DNA of 64,000 nt from contig NZ_CP163512.1 of assembly GCF_041075285.1 (NCBI RefSeq), positions 2,170,001-2,234,000 on the forward strand. The letters are read 5' to 3'. Numbering within the stretch: the first letter of the stretch is position 1; each line of letters begins with the position of its first letter. This DNA comes from Providencia rettgeri (lineage in GTDB: Bacteria; Pseudomonadota; Gammaproteobacteria; Enterobacterales; Enterobacteriaceae). Shown piece by piece: positions 16,707 to 26,256 of this stretch. The notes beneath the pieces were generated by a model, which was given only the letters and a program-made list of their open reading frames with translations, made no database searches and had not been told where the DNA came from. A program made the position numbers and the translations under genes.

Positions 16707-18857
16707 GTGCTAACGCTGATTACCAGTTATCGTCGTGTGCTATATAACAGCCATATTCTATATTATATCCGAATCTTTATAGCCCTGACAGGCACAACCT
16801 TATTGCCATGGATCTTAGGGCAAGAACCAAAGGTCACTATTCCTCTCACATTAGGTGTCGTTGCCGCCGCGTTAACTGACTTAGATGATAGGCTAACGGG
16901 CAGAATAAAAAACCTTATTATCACCCTTTTTTGCTTTTTTATTGCTTCCGTTTCTATTGAGCTTTTATTCCCTTATCCGCTGCTTTTCTTTTTTGGCTTG
17001 GCCTTTTCTACCTGCGGTTTTATTCTTTTAGGGGCACTCGGTCAACGTTACGCTACCATTGCCTTTGGTGCATTATTAATTGCAATCTACACCATGTTAG
17101 GCGTCCCAATTTTCGATACATGGTACCAGCAACCTGCGCTTCTCTTAACTGGAGCAATTTGGTATAATCTTTTAACGTTAATTGGTCATATTTTATTCCC
17201 TGTTCGACCATTACAAGATGCCATTACTCAGTGCTACCAACAGCTATCCGCTTATTTAGATGCAAAGGCGAGTTTATTTGACCCCGATCTCGAAGATGAT
17301 TACCAGCAATCTGTCTATGATTTAGCGCTAGTTAACAGTAGCTTAGTTAATACAATGAACCAAGCAAAAAGCGCATTACTCAGTCGTTTAAAAGGTGATC
17401 GAGGGCAAAAAGGAACACGAAATACGCTGCATTATTATTTTGTTGCCCAAGATATTCATGAGCGCGCCAGTTCCTCTCACATTCAATATCAGCAGCTTAG
17501 TCGTACACTTCGCCATTATGATATTTTATTTCGTTTTCAACGTTTATTAACTATGCAGGCTCGCGCCTGCCAACAAGTCGCTCAGTCCGTGTTATGGCGA
17601 AAACCATACCAACACAACCCACGCTTCGAACGCACATTTACCTACCTTGAGAACTCCTTGCAATTGCTCAAGGAACAATCGCCAGCACTGCATGAAATCA
17701 AAGCATTACATAATTTGCTGAAGAATTTAAAAGGCATTGATGTTCAGCTTAAAGGATTGAGTCTTGAACAAAGCTCATGGCAACAAAATAATAAGCAAAT
17801 TGAACAATTATCGGATGAGTCCCTTTCAGGGTTTAGCGATATTGTTTCACGCGTTAAACACCATTTAACACCAAAATCCTCTCTCTTTCGCCATGCTGTA
17901 CGGATGTCGATTTTACTTTGCACAGGCTATGGTATTATTCAGCTGTTTGACATGGAAAGGGGTTACTGGATTTTACTGACCAGCTTGTTCGTCTGCCAAC
18001 CTAACTACAGTGCAACCAAGCGGCGTCTAGCACTACGTATCATTGGCACCATTGTCGGTATTCTTATCGGTCTGCCACTGCTTAACCTGATCCCTTCAAT
18101 CGAAGGGCAACTGACGCTTATCGTTATTTCAGGCTTGTTGTTCTTTATGTTTCGCAACAGCCAATATGCCCAAGCCACACTGTTTATTACCTTATTGGTT
18201 TTATTTTGCTTTAACTTACTGGGCGAAGGCTTTGATGTTGCGCTTCCACGTATTATCGACACATTGATCGGCTGTTTTATTGCCTTACTCGCAGTGAGTT
18301 TTATTTGGCCGGATTGGAAATTTCGCCAACTCCCTCAAGTGGTACAGAAAACCATGGATAGCAATTGCCGATATTTGGATGCTATTTTATTGCAGTACTC
18401 CCAAGGAAAAGACAACGGCCTAGAGTATCGTGTAGCACGGCGTGAGGCACATAATAATGATGCCGAATTCGCCTCGATTGTTTCAAATATGGCATCAGAT
18501 CCTAAGTCATACCGGATCACTCAGGAACAGGCTTTCCGTTTATTGTGTTTGAACCACACGCTACTGAGTTATATTTCAGCCCTTGGAGCTCATCGTGAGC
18601 AAATACAAAATGAGGAAAATTTAGCGTTATTAAGCGATGCTATTTGTTATGTGGAGTCATCATTGCAAATTACCGCGCTCGACCCACATGTCATTGATGA
18701 AAAATCAGAAAAATTGCGTGATAGCCTTTTACGCCGCATTGATAGTATTTCAGCAAGTGATGATGAAAAAACGTTGTTAATCATGGAACAAACAAAACTA
18801 TTACTTGAGCTTATTCCTGAAATTAAAAAAATGATCCGACAAATCAGTTCAGCATAA
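16707..18857 (+). CDS. yccS: Inner-membrane FUSC-family protein YccS
   Basis: 716 residues from GTG 16707, preceded by TGAGG at 6 bases; the frame is also open from a TTG at 16695, which lacks a ribosome site. Two sets of membrane helices (about residues 20-170 and 390-540) flank cytoplasmic helical domains, the FUSC/YccS architecture. Strings TIPLTLGVVAAALTDLDDRL and GQRYATIAFGALLIAIYTMLG are almost those of E. coli. Transport function is proposed for the family but not shown. Confidence 0.94.
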   Translation: MLTLITSYRRVLYNSHILYYIRIFIALTGTTLLPWILGQEPKVTIPLTLGVVAAALTDLDDRLTGRIKNLIITLFCFFIASVSIELLFPYPLLFFFGLAFSTCGFILLGALGQRYATIAFGALLIAIYTMLGVPIFDTWYQQPALLLTGAIWYNLLTLIGHILFPVRPLQDAITQCYQQLSAYLDAKASLFDPDLEDDYQQSVYDLALVNSSLVNTMNQAKSALLSRLKGDRGQKGTRNTLHYYFVAQDIHERASSSHIQYQQLSRTLRHYDILFRFQRLLTMQARACQQVAQSVLWRKPYQHNPRFERTFTYLENSLQLLKEQSPALHEIKALHNLLKNLKGIDVQLKGLSLEQSSWQQNNKQIEQLSDESLSGFSDIVSRVKHHLTPKSSLFRHAVRMSILLCTGYGIIQLFDMERGYWILLTSLFVCQPNYSATKRRLALRIIGTIVGILIGLPLLNLIPSIEGQLTLIVISGLLFFMFRNSQYAQATLFITLLVLFCFNLLGEGFDVALPRIIDTLIGCFIALLAVSFIWPDWKFRQLPQVVQKTMDSNCRYLDAILLQYSQGKDNGLEYRVARREAHNNDAEFASIVSNMASDPKSYRITQEQAFRLLCLNHTLLSYISALGAHREQIQNEENLALLSDAICYVESSLQITALDPHVIDEKSEKLRDSLLRRIDSISASDDEKTLLIMEQTKLLLELIPEIKKMIRQISSA

Positions 18858-18868
18858 AAATAGTGATT

Positions 18869-18908
18869 AGCGGGTATTAGAATCTCAAATAAATTGTTAA
18901 TACCCGCT
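18869..18908. terminator. Terminator between yccS and sxy
   Basis: AGCGGGTATTA (18869-18879) pairs with TAATACCCGCT (18898-18908) between the convergent genes. The loop is 18 bases and no strong T-run follows on the plus side. Confidence 0.6.
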
Positions 18909-18974
18909 TAACCTTCTGTTTTATACAATGTAATAGATTGAATAGATTAACTAAAAACGTTTATTGCAACACTA

Positions 18975-19589
18975 TCACACTGCCGTTAATTCAAAGCTGT
19001 TATACCACGCAATAAGTTCCTGCTTAATTGTTTTTGGTAATACCGCACTGTGGCAACCTTCAATCGCAGCCGCTAACCCAATTAATAACTTAATACTTGG
19101 TTTATGCCTTCCATGGAGTTTTAGCTTCATAAAACAAGCTTTAGCGCCAACCATACGTAAATCATCAGCATGTAAGATCCCAATCTTCCCTAACGCCCTT
19201 TCAACGGACATATTCATATTTGGTAAATCTTTTATTCGGCGAGTAATAACCTGCTTTTGTTGCAGTTCCTCAATGGCAGAGCGGTAAGCTAATTCAATAA
19301 ACTGAAGCAGTGTCTGCTCGTCATGCCACATTTGCTCAGGTAATTGGTAATAGCGCATTTCCAATGGGATCCCTTTCTTAGTATAAACTAATCTATCAAG
19401 CCCCGAGGCTTCAAAGTGGCTTCTGGCCAGCAAACACCCTCGAAGATAGAAATGCCCATCAAGTAATAACCCCACAATTGCGTCATTCACTAACAAACAG
19501 TACCCGCCAAAATGGTTTTTACGTTTAAGCTCACCCAACTGGCCTAATAAACGGTACAAATAAAAAATTTTTTCTTCCGATAATAGCAT
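18975..19589 (-). CDS. sxy: TfoX/Sxy competence regulator
   Basis: Protein of 204 residues with both family parts: the N-terminal TfoX_N fold (FGGYCLLVNDAIVGLLLDGHFYLRG) and the C-terminal helix-hairpin-helix TfoX_C (IKDLPNMNMSVERALGKIGILHADDLRMVGAKACFMKL). Sxy acts with CRP at CRP-S promoters to switch on DNA uptake genes. Placed between yccS and sulA as in E. coli. Confidence 0.95.
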   Translation of the reverse strand: MLLSEEKIFYLYRLLGQLGELKRKNHFGGYCLLVNDAIVGLLLDGHFYLRGCLLARSHFEASGLDRLVYTKKGIPLEMRYYQLPEQMWHDEQTLLQFIELAYRSAIEELQQKQVITRRIKDLPNMNMSVERALGKIGILHADDLRMVGAKACFMKLKLHGRHKPSIKLLIGLAAAIEGCHSAVLPKTIKQELIAWYNSFELTAV

Positions 19590-19787
19590 TTGCCTTAACT
19601 CCTTTTTGGGTCTGGTTAATTTTCATCCTTGATAAAATTAATTTTATTATCTCTTTCATTACAAGTAATTACCCATAACCAATTCTGAGAGTTTCAATAA
19701 TAAATGCCAAGAAGAATGCACAGAAAAACAACAAAGTTGCGAAGCGCTTTGAAAAAATAGACTTGATATTGGATGGATATACAGTTA

Positions 19788-19803
19788 CTGTATGTTCATA
19801 CAG
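19788..19803 (+). promoter_or_regulatory. LexA box of sulA
   Basis: CTGTATGTTCATACAG fits the LexA operator CTGT-N8-ACAG perfectly and lies 20 bases before the sulA start. It predicts SOS control. Confidence 0.95.
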
Positions 19804-19822
19804 CATTGTAACGAGGTGAATT

Positions 19823-20344
19823 ATGAGCATCTATTCTTGGAACAACACAACAGAACATTCTCTTAATAATTACGCGCAATCTTTCCAATCCGCAGGAGCA
19901 ACTAATAGCTCTATGCAGCAAGGTATGGTGAGTGAACTTGTCTACGATGAAAAGCACCCTATTATGGATCTCATCTTGTTACCAATGCTCCGCCAGTTTG
20001 GCGTTCAATCACGTTGGTTATTATGGCTAAGCCCAAATAAAAAGCTCAGTAAACACTGGTTAGAACAAGCTGGCATTCCAACAGATAAAGTGATGCAGTT
20101 AAACCACATGGCGCCCATAACAACTATCGATGCTATGGAAAAAGCGTTAAAAAGTGGAAATTACAGTGTTGTTTTAGGCTGGCTCCCCGAATTAAATGAA
20201 CAAGATTTTGTCCGTTTACAAGAGGCTGCACAAGTAGGTCATTCTATTGGCTTTATCATGCGCCCACAAAAAACATATAATATTGTAAGTATGCAATCTG
20301 GACAGCTAAACAACCTAAAAATTCATTCAACTCACTATCACTAG
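19823..20344 (+). CDS. sulA: SOS cell division inhibitor SulA
   Basis: Protein of 173 residues. SulA binds FtsZ and blocks Z-ring formation after DNA damage, then is removed by Lon. Conserved core: VYDEKHPIMDLILLPMLRQFG, SRWLLWLSPNKKLSKHWLEQAG and GLPLNKVMQL-like GIPTDKVMQL, with a Lon-recognised C-terminal tail ending in THYH. A perfect LexA operator lies upstream. Gene order sxy-sulA-ompA is conserved. Confidence 0.96.
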   Translation: MSIYSWNNTTEHSLNNYAQSFQSAGATNSSMQQGMVSELVYDEKHPIMDLILLPMLRQFGVQSRWLLWLSPNKKLSKHWLEQAGIPTDKVMQLNHMAPITTIDAMEKALKSGNYSVVLGWLPELNEQDFVRLQEAAQVGHSIGFIMRPQKTYNIVSMQSGQLNNLKIHSTHYH

Positions 20345-20698
20345 CCAAGATTAAGAATTTTCTTACTAAATTTAACCTTTGGATATATTTATCCCCAAAG
20401 TGAAATGAAAAGCATTGCAGATCAATCAGATAGATAAAAAAAAATCTTAATAACAAATATGCATATCTCTCTGATTTATACACTAAAAAAATACTTTTTT
20501 TAACGTTTATTGCTTACTCTACTTGTATCTTTTTAAGTTCGTTGTAGACTTTAGCTTGTTAAGCTTATGGCATTATTTTTTACTTTTATTAATTTTTTGT
20601 AGATAATGTCAGCGAAACCTAGCAAGTAAATTGAACCAATGGCGTATAATAAGGCTCATTGAAGCCATGCCAATATTGGATGATAACGAGGCGTAAAA
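20345..20698 (+). promoter_or_regulatory. ompA upstream region
   Basis: 354 bases without a gene. It should hold the ompA promoter and leader. A TATAAT at 20645-20650 is the best -10 by eye, but no good -35 pairs with it. No terminator for sulA is clear. ACGAGG before the ATG is the ribosome site. Confidence 0.4.
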
Positions 20699-21784
20699 AT
20701 GAAAAAAACAGCTATCGCAGTAGCAGTGGCAGTAGCCGCTTTTGCAACCGTTGCACAAGCAGCTCCAAAAGATAACACTTGGTATACCGGTGCTAAATTA
20801 GGCTGGTCTCACTATGAAGATACTAGCTTCAACCCAGCTAAAGCAGGTGAAGACGGTTGGAATACAGTTGGTAAGACAACTGACCGTGACACATTCGGTG
20901 CTGGTGCTTACGCTGGTTACCAATATAACCAATACCTAGGCTTTGAACTGGGCTATGACTGGTTTGGTAAAATGAAATACAAAGGCGCTGGCAACAGCGG
21001 TGACCTGAAATCTATGGGTGTTTCATTAACAACCAAATTAAGCTATCCAATCATGGATGACTTAGACGTTTATACTCGTCTGGGTGGTATGGTTTACCGT
21101 ACAGATGTTAAAGCTAAACAAGATGGTGAGCGTTACAAAGAAAACGACAGTGGCGTTGCACCTGTATACGCACTGGGTCTTGAGTACGCAATCACACCAG
21201 AGTGGGCTACTCGTTTAGATTACCAATGGGTTAGCAACTTAGGTGATAAAGACAATATCGGTACTCGTCCAGACAACGGCATGCTGAGTGTTGGTGTTGC
21301 TTACCGCTTTGGTCAAGAAGAAGCGCCAGTAGTTGCTCCAGCACCAGTTGTTGAGCCAGCTGCGCCAGTTGTTGAAAACAAACGTTTCACACTGCGTTCA
21401 GACGTTCTGTTTAACTTCAACAAAGCGTCTCTGAAACCAGAAGGTCAGCAAGCTCTGAATGAACTGTATAACGAACTGAGCAGCATCGACCCAACTCAAG
21501 GTCGCGTACTGGTAGTTGGTTTCACAGACCGTATCGGTTCACAAAACTACAACCTGCCACTGTCACAAAAACGTGCTCAGTCAGTTGTTGATTACTTAGT
21601 TGCTAAAGGCGTTCCAGCATCTGCTATCTCAGCAGAAGGTCGCGGTAAAGAAGATCCAGTAACTGGCAACAAATGTGACGCTGTTAAAGGCCGTGCTGCT
21701 CTGATCGAGTGCTTAGCGCCAGACCGTCGCGTTGAAATCGAAATTCAAGGTACAACTGAAGTTGTTACTCAACCAGGCGCTTAA
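20699..21784 (+). CDS. ompA: Outer membrane protein OmpA
   Basis: Protein of 361 residues: signal peptide to residue 21 (VAQA), an eight-strand beta barrel (about 22-195) with aromatic-rich strands, a Pro-Ala-Val linker ([18 protein letters not shown]), and the C-terminal OmpA-like peptidoglycan-binding domain (from about 225) with [11 protein letters not shown], the DAP-binding Asp in GFTDRIGS, and a Cys pair (NKCDAV, IECLAP). Codon use is strongly biased, as expected for a highly expressed gene. A strong terminator follows. Confidence 0.98.
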   Translation: MKKTAIAVAVAVAAFATVAQAAPKDNTWYTGAKLGWSHYEDTSFNPAKAGEDGWNTVGKTTDRDTFGAGAYAGYQYNQYLGFELGYDWFGKMKYKGAGNSGDLKSMGVSLTTKLSYPIMDDLDVYTRLGGMVYRTDVKAKQDGERYKENDSGVAPVYALGLEYAITPEWATRLDYQWVSNLGDKDNIGTRPDNGMLSVGVAYRFGQEEAPVVAPAPVVEPAAPVVENKRFTLRSDVLFNFNKASLKPEGQQALNELYNELSSIDPTQGRVLVVGFTDRIGSQNYNLPLSQKRAQSVVDYLVAKGVPASAISAEGRGKEDPVTGNKCDAVKGRAALIECLAPDRRVEIEIQGTTEVVTQPGA

Positions 21785-21818
21785 TTCTAAGTCCTAGTTT
21801 GAATTTTGAACTAAATAC

Positions 21819-21853
21819 AAAAAACCCCAATTGATTACAATTGGGGTTTTTTT
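21819..21853 (+). terminator. ompA terminator
   Basis: A-rich lead, stem CCCCAATTG with CAATTGGGG, then TTTTTTT. Textbook rho-independent terminator. Confidence 0.95.
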
Positions 21854-21952
21854 AACTTAATGCGATGAGTATTATTAGTTAACTCTGGCTCTAATGAGTG
21901 ACTAGCTGTTCGATTTTCTTGACTCGCTAGGAACGCCCCCTAACATTCCCCA

Positions 21953-22420
21953 CTACTCATCTCGACTTTTCGTCACCCCAAGTATTGCTTGCAGGTCGTG
22001 TTTCAGCGTACTCATTTGACTTTCATATTTATCTTTATGCTCAGCATCTTCAATCAGTTGAATAATCGTTTCAGATAATGTTTTATTCCGTTTTACCGCT
22101 AAATTGGATAAACGCTGCCAAACTGAAAAATTCAAGTCTATTGATTTTTTTCGCGTGTGTGGATGCTCGGCATTAAAATGACGTTTACGCCTAGCACGGA
22201 TACTCTGCTTCATTCGGTTATCAAGATCAGGATTCATATGAGATGCAATCCATTTAAGCACCTCACTAGGCCTATTTTCTGTTTTTAACAGCAATTCGAT
22301 CGCTTCTTTTTCTGCGCTTCTTTCGATATAACGGGTTATCGCCTCGCCAGCACGTGCTTTATTCACGAGATATTCCCATTTCCAGCCACATTCAAGATTT
22401 TCAAGCTGCTGATATTTCAT
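21953..22420 (-). CDS. matP: Ter macrodomain organiser MatP
   Basis: Protein of 155 residues. MatP dimers bind matS sites in the terminus region, link them to the divisome through ZapB and exclude MukBEF. The N-terminal four-helix part begins [23 protein letters not shown]; the ribbon-helix-helix (about 95-130) has [18 protein letters not shown]; a C-terminal coiled coil follows. The same window encodes MukB, its antagonist. No matS sequence (GTGAC-N3-GTCAC type) was found by eye. Confidence 0.97.
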   Translation of the reverse strand: MKYQQLENLECGWKWEYLVNKARAGEAITRYIERSAEKEAIELLLKTENRPSEVLKWIASHMNPDLDNRMKQSIRARRKRHFNAEHPHTRKKSIDLNFSVWQRLSNLAVKRNKTLSETIIQLIEDAEHKDKYESQMSTLKHDLQAILGVTKSRDE

Positions 22421-22591
22421 AATTTTTCCTGAAGAAAATCGAACCTATCTTTATATTAGCAATATTATAAACAAAATGCTCAGACAGACATTCGATTTAA
22501 TTAAATATTCGTTTTTCACTAAAGAAATTAACCGTTCCTTGCCTAAATAGTGTAGAATTCGCAGCCACCTGTTAACAAATTCATCATTAGC

Positions 22592-22768
22592 ATGTCCACT
22601 TTTGAAAACATACTCGTCATCTATGGGGTTGTTGGCGTATGCGCAATGTTATTCACCCTATTCGTCACAAAAGATCCGAGCTGTATTATGCGCTTACTTA
22701 GCGCCTTATTAATTGGTGTTACTTGGCCAATGACACTGCCAATTGTGCTGATGTTTTCGTTATTCTAA
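22592..22768 (+). CDS. GhoT/OrtT-family small membrane toxin, orphan
   Basis: A 58-residue protein too short for ordinary ORF calling: MSTFENILVIYGVVGVCAML, a Lys-Asp loop, then MRLLSALLIGVTWPMTLPIV and LMFSLF. Two transmembrane helices joined by a short polar loop, and the ending RLLSA-L-G-TWPM--P--L-FSLF, are those of E. coli GhoT and OrtT (57 residues), which collapse membrane potential and slow growth. GhoT is controlled by the GhoS RNase, OrtT has no antitoxin. No GhoS-like gene is next to it, so it resembles OrtT in context. The ribosome site is weak. Confidence 0.8.
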   Translation: MSTFENILVIYGVVGVCAMLFTLFVTKDPSCIMRLLSALLIGVTWPMTLPIVLMFSLF

Positions 22769-22972
22769 TCGATATTTCAACAATTATTGCTGCAAGATTG
22801 CCTATCAAAGGCTAATATAACTATCTTGCCCATTGGGTAATTTACTGGTGAAAATCGTTTATAAAACAAACAATGCGAACGGGTCATTTGACCAAATAAA
22901 CACGCCAGTCACATGCGCCCAGCTAATAGGCAGGCATTTTATGTATAACTCCATTAATAGCAGATAATCATA

Positions 22973-24709
22973 GTGATCAGTCAAGAACTAACATGGCAAG
23001 GCCTAATTCCTAATTTATCGTCATTTCAGACACATTTTGTTTCTTCAAGCTCTCTGAACTGTGCAATATTTTCCGATATTCAACCGCGGTTGTTTGCTGG
23101 AATGCAGCATTTTGTTAAAGAACCAGCTTATACGCGTTTTATGTTTATAAAGTCTGATGATAATGAGGAATACCTTCGCACTTATGCAAGCGCAATTAAC
23201 TCATTACTAGAAAACATATCAGCCATTGATGGTGATTATCAATTATCTGATGACAAACACGCATTTCAGTGGAAAGAAGGCAGTAAAAGCCGTTTTTCCT
23301 CGCAGCAACCCATTGCTTATCGTCATTGGATTGAGCCAGAACAATTATTCGGTTATGTTACCCCGTCCATGCACTTGGTACCGGGCTTAATTCACCAAAT
23401 TAATGGTGGCGTACTGGTGATAGCGGCAAATGCATTAATTAGCCAGCCACTTATGTGGAATCGCCTTAAAAATATGGTTAACCGCCGTCAATTAGAGTGG
23501 CTACCCTACTCTGAAAATCAGCCCTTGCCGATTGATATTGAACCTCAACCACTTGAGTTAAAGGTTGTGATTGTTGGTGATAGGCTAGCGCTAGAAGAAC
23601 TTGAATATAGCGCCCCTGAAATATTCGCTAGCGCCATTTATGGTGAATATGAACCGATTATGTTCTTTGAAAATGAAGAACAACTGTCACTTTGGATGCG
23701 TTATATAAAATCGATCATTAACGAAAATGCATTACCCAATATTGCCGCAGATGGCTGGGTTCCATTCATTCAGCAAGCAACCCGTTATTGTGAAGATAAA
23801 TTCAATCTGCCGTTGGATACTCCTTGGTTAACACGCAGCTTGCTGGATGCATCCCATTACGCAATAGACGGTCAGCTAACACAACAGTCTTTTATCAAAG
23901 CACTGGAAAACCGCCTATGGCGTCATAGCTTTCTGGCTGAACGTGCACAAGACGATATTTTGCAAGAGCAAATCTTTGTTAAAACGCAAGGGGAAGTTAT
24001 TGGTCAAATCAATGGATTGTCCGTCTTGCAATATCCTGGGTATCCAGAAGCAATTGGTGAACCGTCCCGGATTACCTGTGTTGCACACCTTGGCGATGGT
24101 GAATTTACTGATGTTGAGCGCAAAGCAGAACTTGGTGGCAATATTCATGCTAAAGGCATGATGATCATGCAAGCCTATTTAAACTATGAGCTAAAATTAG
24201 AGCAACCACAGCCATTCTCAGCATCGATTGTATTTGAACAATCCTACGGTGAGGTTGATGGCGATAGCGCTTCTCTGGCTGAGTTATGTGCGTTAATTAG
24301 CGCCTTGGCCTTACAACCTATCGATCAGCAAATTGCAGTAACTGGTGCTGTTGACCAGTTTGGTTATGTGCAGCCCATCGGTGGCATCAATGAGAAAATT
24401 GAAGGGTTCTTCGATATCTGCGAAAAACGTGGCTTAACAGGGGAACAAGGCGTAATTTTACCTATGGCCAACGTGCGCCATTTATCCACTAAAGCCGAGG
24501 TCGTTGAAGCGGTTAAAGCAGGTAAATTCCATATATGGCCTGTCGAACATGTTGCTCAAGCAATTACACTATTAACAAAGCAGCCTTACTTTGAGCAGCA
24601 AGCAGAGGGGGATAACGTACACTTGTTAGCTTTAATTCAAGAACGTATCAACCAAGCAAATGCCCCTGATAAAGCAAGACTTCCTTGGTTCTTAAAGTGG
24701 ATAAGTTAA
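22973..24709 (+). CDS. lonH: Lon-like protease LonH (YcbZ)
   Basis: 578 residues from GTG 22973 (VISQELTWQGLIPN), in line with the E. coli protein. The C-terminal S16 peptidase domain carries catalytic Ser432 (VDGDSASLAELCAL) and Lys475 (GGINEKIEGFF), 43 residues apart as in Lon. The N-terminal half keeps the LonB-like region (PGLIHQINGGVLVIA) without an intact Walker A, so it is not expected to be an ordinary ATP-driven unfoldase. Directly upstream of fabA, as in E. coli. Confidence 0.94.
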   Translation: MISQELTWQGLIPNLSSFQTHFVSSSSLNCAIFSDIQPRLFAGMQHFVKEPAYTRFMFIKSDDNEEYLRTYASAINSLLENISAIDGDYQLSDDKHAFQWKEGSKSRFSSQQPIAYRHWIEPEQLFGYVTPSMHLVPGLIHQINGGVLVIAANALISQPLMWNRLKNMVNRRQLEWLPYSENQPLPIDIEPQPLELKVVIVGDRLALEELEYSAPEIFASAIYGEYEPIMFFENEEQLSLWMRYIKSIINENALPNIAADGWVPFIQQATRYCEDKFNLPLDTPWLTRSLLDASHYAIDGQLTQQSFIKALENRLWRHSFLAERAQDDILQEQIFVKTQGEVIGQINGLSVLQYPGYPEAIGEPSRITCVAHLGDGEFTDVERKAELGGNIHAKGMMIMQAYLNYELKLEQPQPFSASIVFEQSYGEVDGDSASLAELCALISALALQPIDQQIAVTGAVDQFGYVQPIGGINEKIEGFFDICEKRGLTGEQGVILPMANVRHLSTKAEVVEAVKAGKFHIWPVEHVAQAITLLTKQPYFEQQAEGDNVHLLALIQERINQANAPDKARLPWFLKWIS

Positions 24710-24729
24710 GTAAAGATTGCGTAAAAAAT

Positions 24730-24746
24730 AGCAGATCGGAGTTGTT
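24730..24746 (+). promoter_or_regulatory. FadR activator site of fabA
   Basis: AGCAGATCGGAGTTGTT matches the known E. coli fabA FadR site (ACTGATCGGACTTGTT) at nearly all positions and lies about 60 bases before the fabA start. Confidence 0.8.
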
Positions 24747-24747
24747 C

Positions 24748-24765
24748 AGCGTACAAGTGTAAGCT
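24748..24765 (+). promoter_or_regulatory. FabR repressor site of fabA
   Basis: AGCGTACAAGTGTAAGCT differs by two bases from the E. coli FabR palindrome AGCGTACACGTGTTAGCT and directly follows the FadR site, as in E. coli. It predicts control by the unsaturated/saturated fatty acid balance. Confidence 0.8.
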
Positions 24766-24805
24766 ATCCTGTACCCCTACACATAATAAAGGCTATCTGA
24801 AGAAC

Positions 24806-25324
24806 ATGGTTGATAAACGCGAGTCCTACACAAAAGATGATTTAATTGCTTCTGGAAAAGGCGAGTTATTTGGGGAAAATGGCCCTCCACTGCCATCAGG
24901 AAACATGTTGATGATGGATCGCATCGTCAAGATGAGTGAAAATGGTGGTACCTTTGATAAAGGCTATGTCGAAGCTGAGCTCGATATTAATCCTGAACTT
25001 TGGTTCTTTGGCTGTCATTTTACCAATGACCCTGTTATGCCAGGTTGTTTAGGTCTCGATGCTATGTGGCAATTAGTCGGCTTCTACCTCGGTTGGCTTG
25101 GTGGTGAAGGCAAAGGCCGTGCTTTAGGTGTGGGCGAAGTCAAATTCACAGGTCAAGTTCTGCCTACAGCCAAAAAAGTCACCTACCGTATCAGTTTTAA
25201 ACGAGTGATTAACCGTAAACTGATTATGGGCTTAGCGGATGGCGAAGTGTTAGTTGACGGTAAATTAATTTATACTGCGACTGACTTAAAAGTGGGTCTA
25301 TTCAAAGATACCAGTGCCTTCTAA
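24806..25324 (+). CDS. fabA: 3-hydroxydecanoyl-ACP dehydratase/isomerase FabA
   Basis: Protein of 172 residues, the family length. It dehydrates 3-hydroxydecanoyl-ACP and isomerises the trans-2 product to cis-3, starting unsaturated fatty acid synthesis. Catalytic His71 ([15 protein letters not shown]) and Asp85 (LGLDAMWQ) are present, as is the GEVKFTGQV strand. FadR and FabR sites stand upstream. Confidence 0.98.
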   Translation: MVDKRESYTKDDLIASGKGELFGENGPPLPSGNMLMMDRIVKMSENGGTFDKGYVEAELDINPELWFFGCHFTNDPVMPGCLGLDAMWQLVGFYLGWLGGEGKGRALGVGEVKFTGQVLPTAKKVTYRISFKRVINRKLIMGLADGEVLVDGKLIYTATDLKVGLFKDTSAF

Positions 25325-25338
25325 GCTATTGAAATGCA

Positions 25339-25362
25339 AACCTCCGCAATTGCGGAGGTTCT
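25339..25362 (+). terminator. fabA terminator
   Basis: AACCTCCGCA and TGCGGAGGTT form a perfect palindrome 15 bases after the fabA stop, followed by CTTAA. The T-run is weak; it may serve rmf on the other strand too. Confidence 0.75.
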
Positions 25363-25453
25363 TAAACTGAGTGATTTCTTTAATTTAAAAACCCGCAAAA
25401 AGTTCACCAAAACAGGCAGGTTATTTAACCTAAAGGATCAGATAATCGTGGGA

Positions 25454-25624
25454 TTAAACGATGGCTATAGTTCGATCCTCCATCGCTTTACGCCAACCAC
25501 CTAGCCAGTGCGAACGAGCATCTACAGCCTGATACGGGCACAGTTCTTTGGAGCGCCCTGCTAAACCTGCTTGATAACCTCTTGATAAAGCTCTTTCTAA
25601 ACGGTCTCGCTTCTGTCTTTTCAT
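25454..25624 (-). CDS. rmf: Ribosome modulation factor
   Basis: A 56-residue basic protein, below routine length cut-offs: MKRQKRDRLERALSRGYQAG, then LAGRSKELCPYQ and WLGGWRKAMEDR. These strings match E. coli RMF almost residue for residue. RMF binds near the 3' end of 16S rRNA and dimerises 70S ribosomes into inactive 100S particles in stationary phase. Located between fabA and pqiC as in E. coli. Confidence 0.97.
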   Translation of the reverse strand: MKRQKRDRLERALSRGYQAGLAGRSKELCPYQAVDARSHWLGGWRKAMEDRTIAIV

Positions 25625-25904
25625 GCCTTACTTCCCTCATCATTTAAATGGAAAAGAAAACAGCACCTACCATTTCTTAATAGGTACACTATACAAATAA
25701 CGCCCACAGAGCAGAAAATCAAGTAAAGATTTTCATATATTTGTCATAATTGGCATAATTGTGACTTGTGTAAACCATTTAACATAACCATTTGAATTTA
25801 CTGCAATTTAACAATAATTCTTTAATAATCATCATTTTATAATGATTAAAAATAGCCACTTTTAATCCAACTCGAAAAGCGTGTTTAAACAATATTTCTA
25901 ATGA

Positions 25905-25956
25905 CTAAAAAAATGCACCTTAGGTCGCGGCAATCTTTACGCGGACCTAAAGTGCA
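25905..25956 (-). terminator. Strong minus-strand terminator upstream of rmf
   Basis: On the minus strand the arms TGCACTTTAGGTC and GACCTAAGGTGCA form a long stem, then TTTTTTT. It would end transcripts leaving pqiC after they cross the MITE-like element at 25969-26238. Confidence 0.8.
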
Positions 25957-25968
25957 TTGAGCGAACTA

Positions 25969-26238
25969 GGGACTGTTTATCTTTGATGGTCAATTTTTAT
26001 TCGAATTAAAGCCATTTCAGGCTAGGCGAGAGGTTCGCCGCCGAGTGTACTCGGCAACAGCCTCTCAACGCAGCATTAAATGAATGAAACGTGCTTTAAT
26101 CGAACCCATAGGGCTGCGTAGGGACAATAGTGGATTCAAATCGTCGTCAGTCAGCCACAATGGATACATTTTTCACTTTTGGGATTGTTTTTTGACCTTT
26201 TTTAGCGGTAAAAATCATCAGTAAAGATAAACAGCCCC
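25969..26238. mobile_element. 270 bp MITE-like element with terminal inverted repeats
   Basis: The ends GGGACTGTTTATCTTT (25969-25984) and AAAGATAAACAGCCCC (26223-26238) are inverted copies with one mismatch. The interior has no coding frame and carries a hairpin, GCCGAGT-GT-ACTCGGC at 26040-26055, nested in GAGAGG/CCTCTC. This is the form of a non-autonomous insertion-sequence derivative. No target duplication is clear and the parent family is not recognised. The rest of 25625-26256 holds the rmf upstream region. Confidence 0.6.
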
Positions 26239-26256
26239 GAGTTAAATTATGATCAC

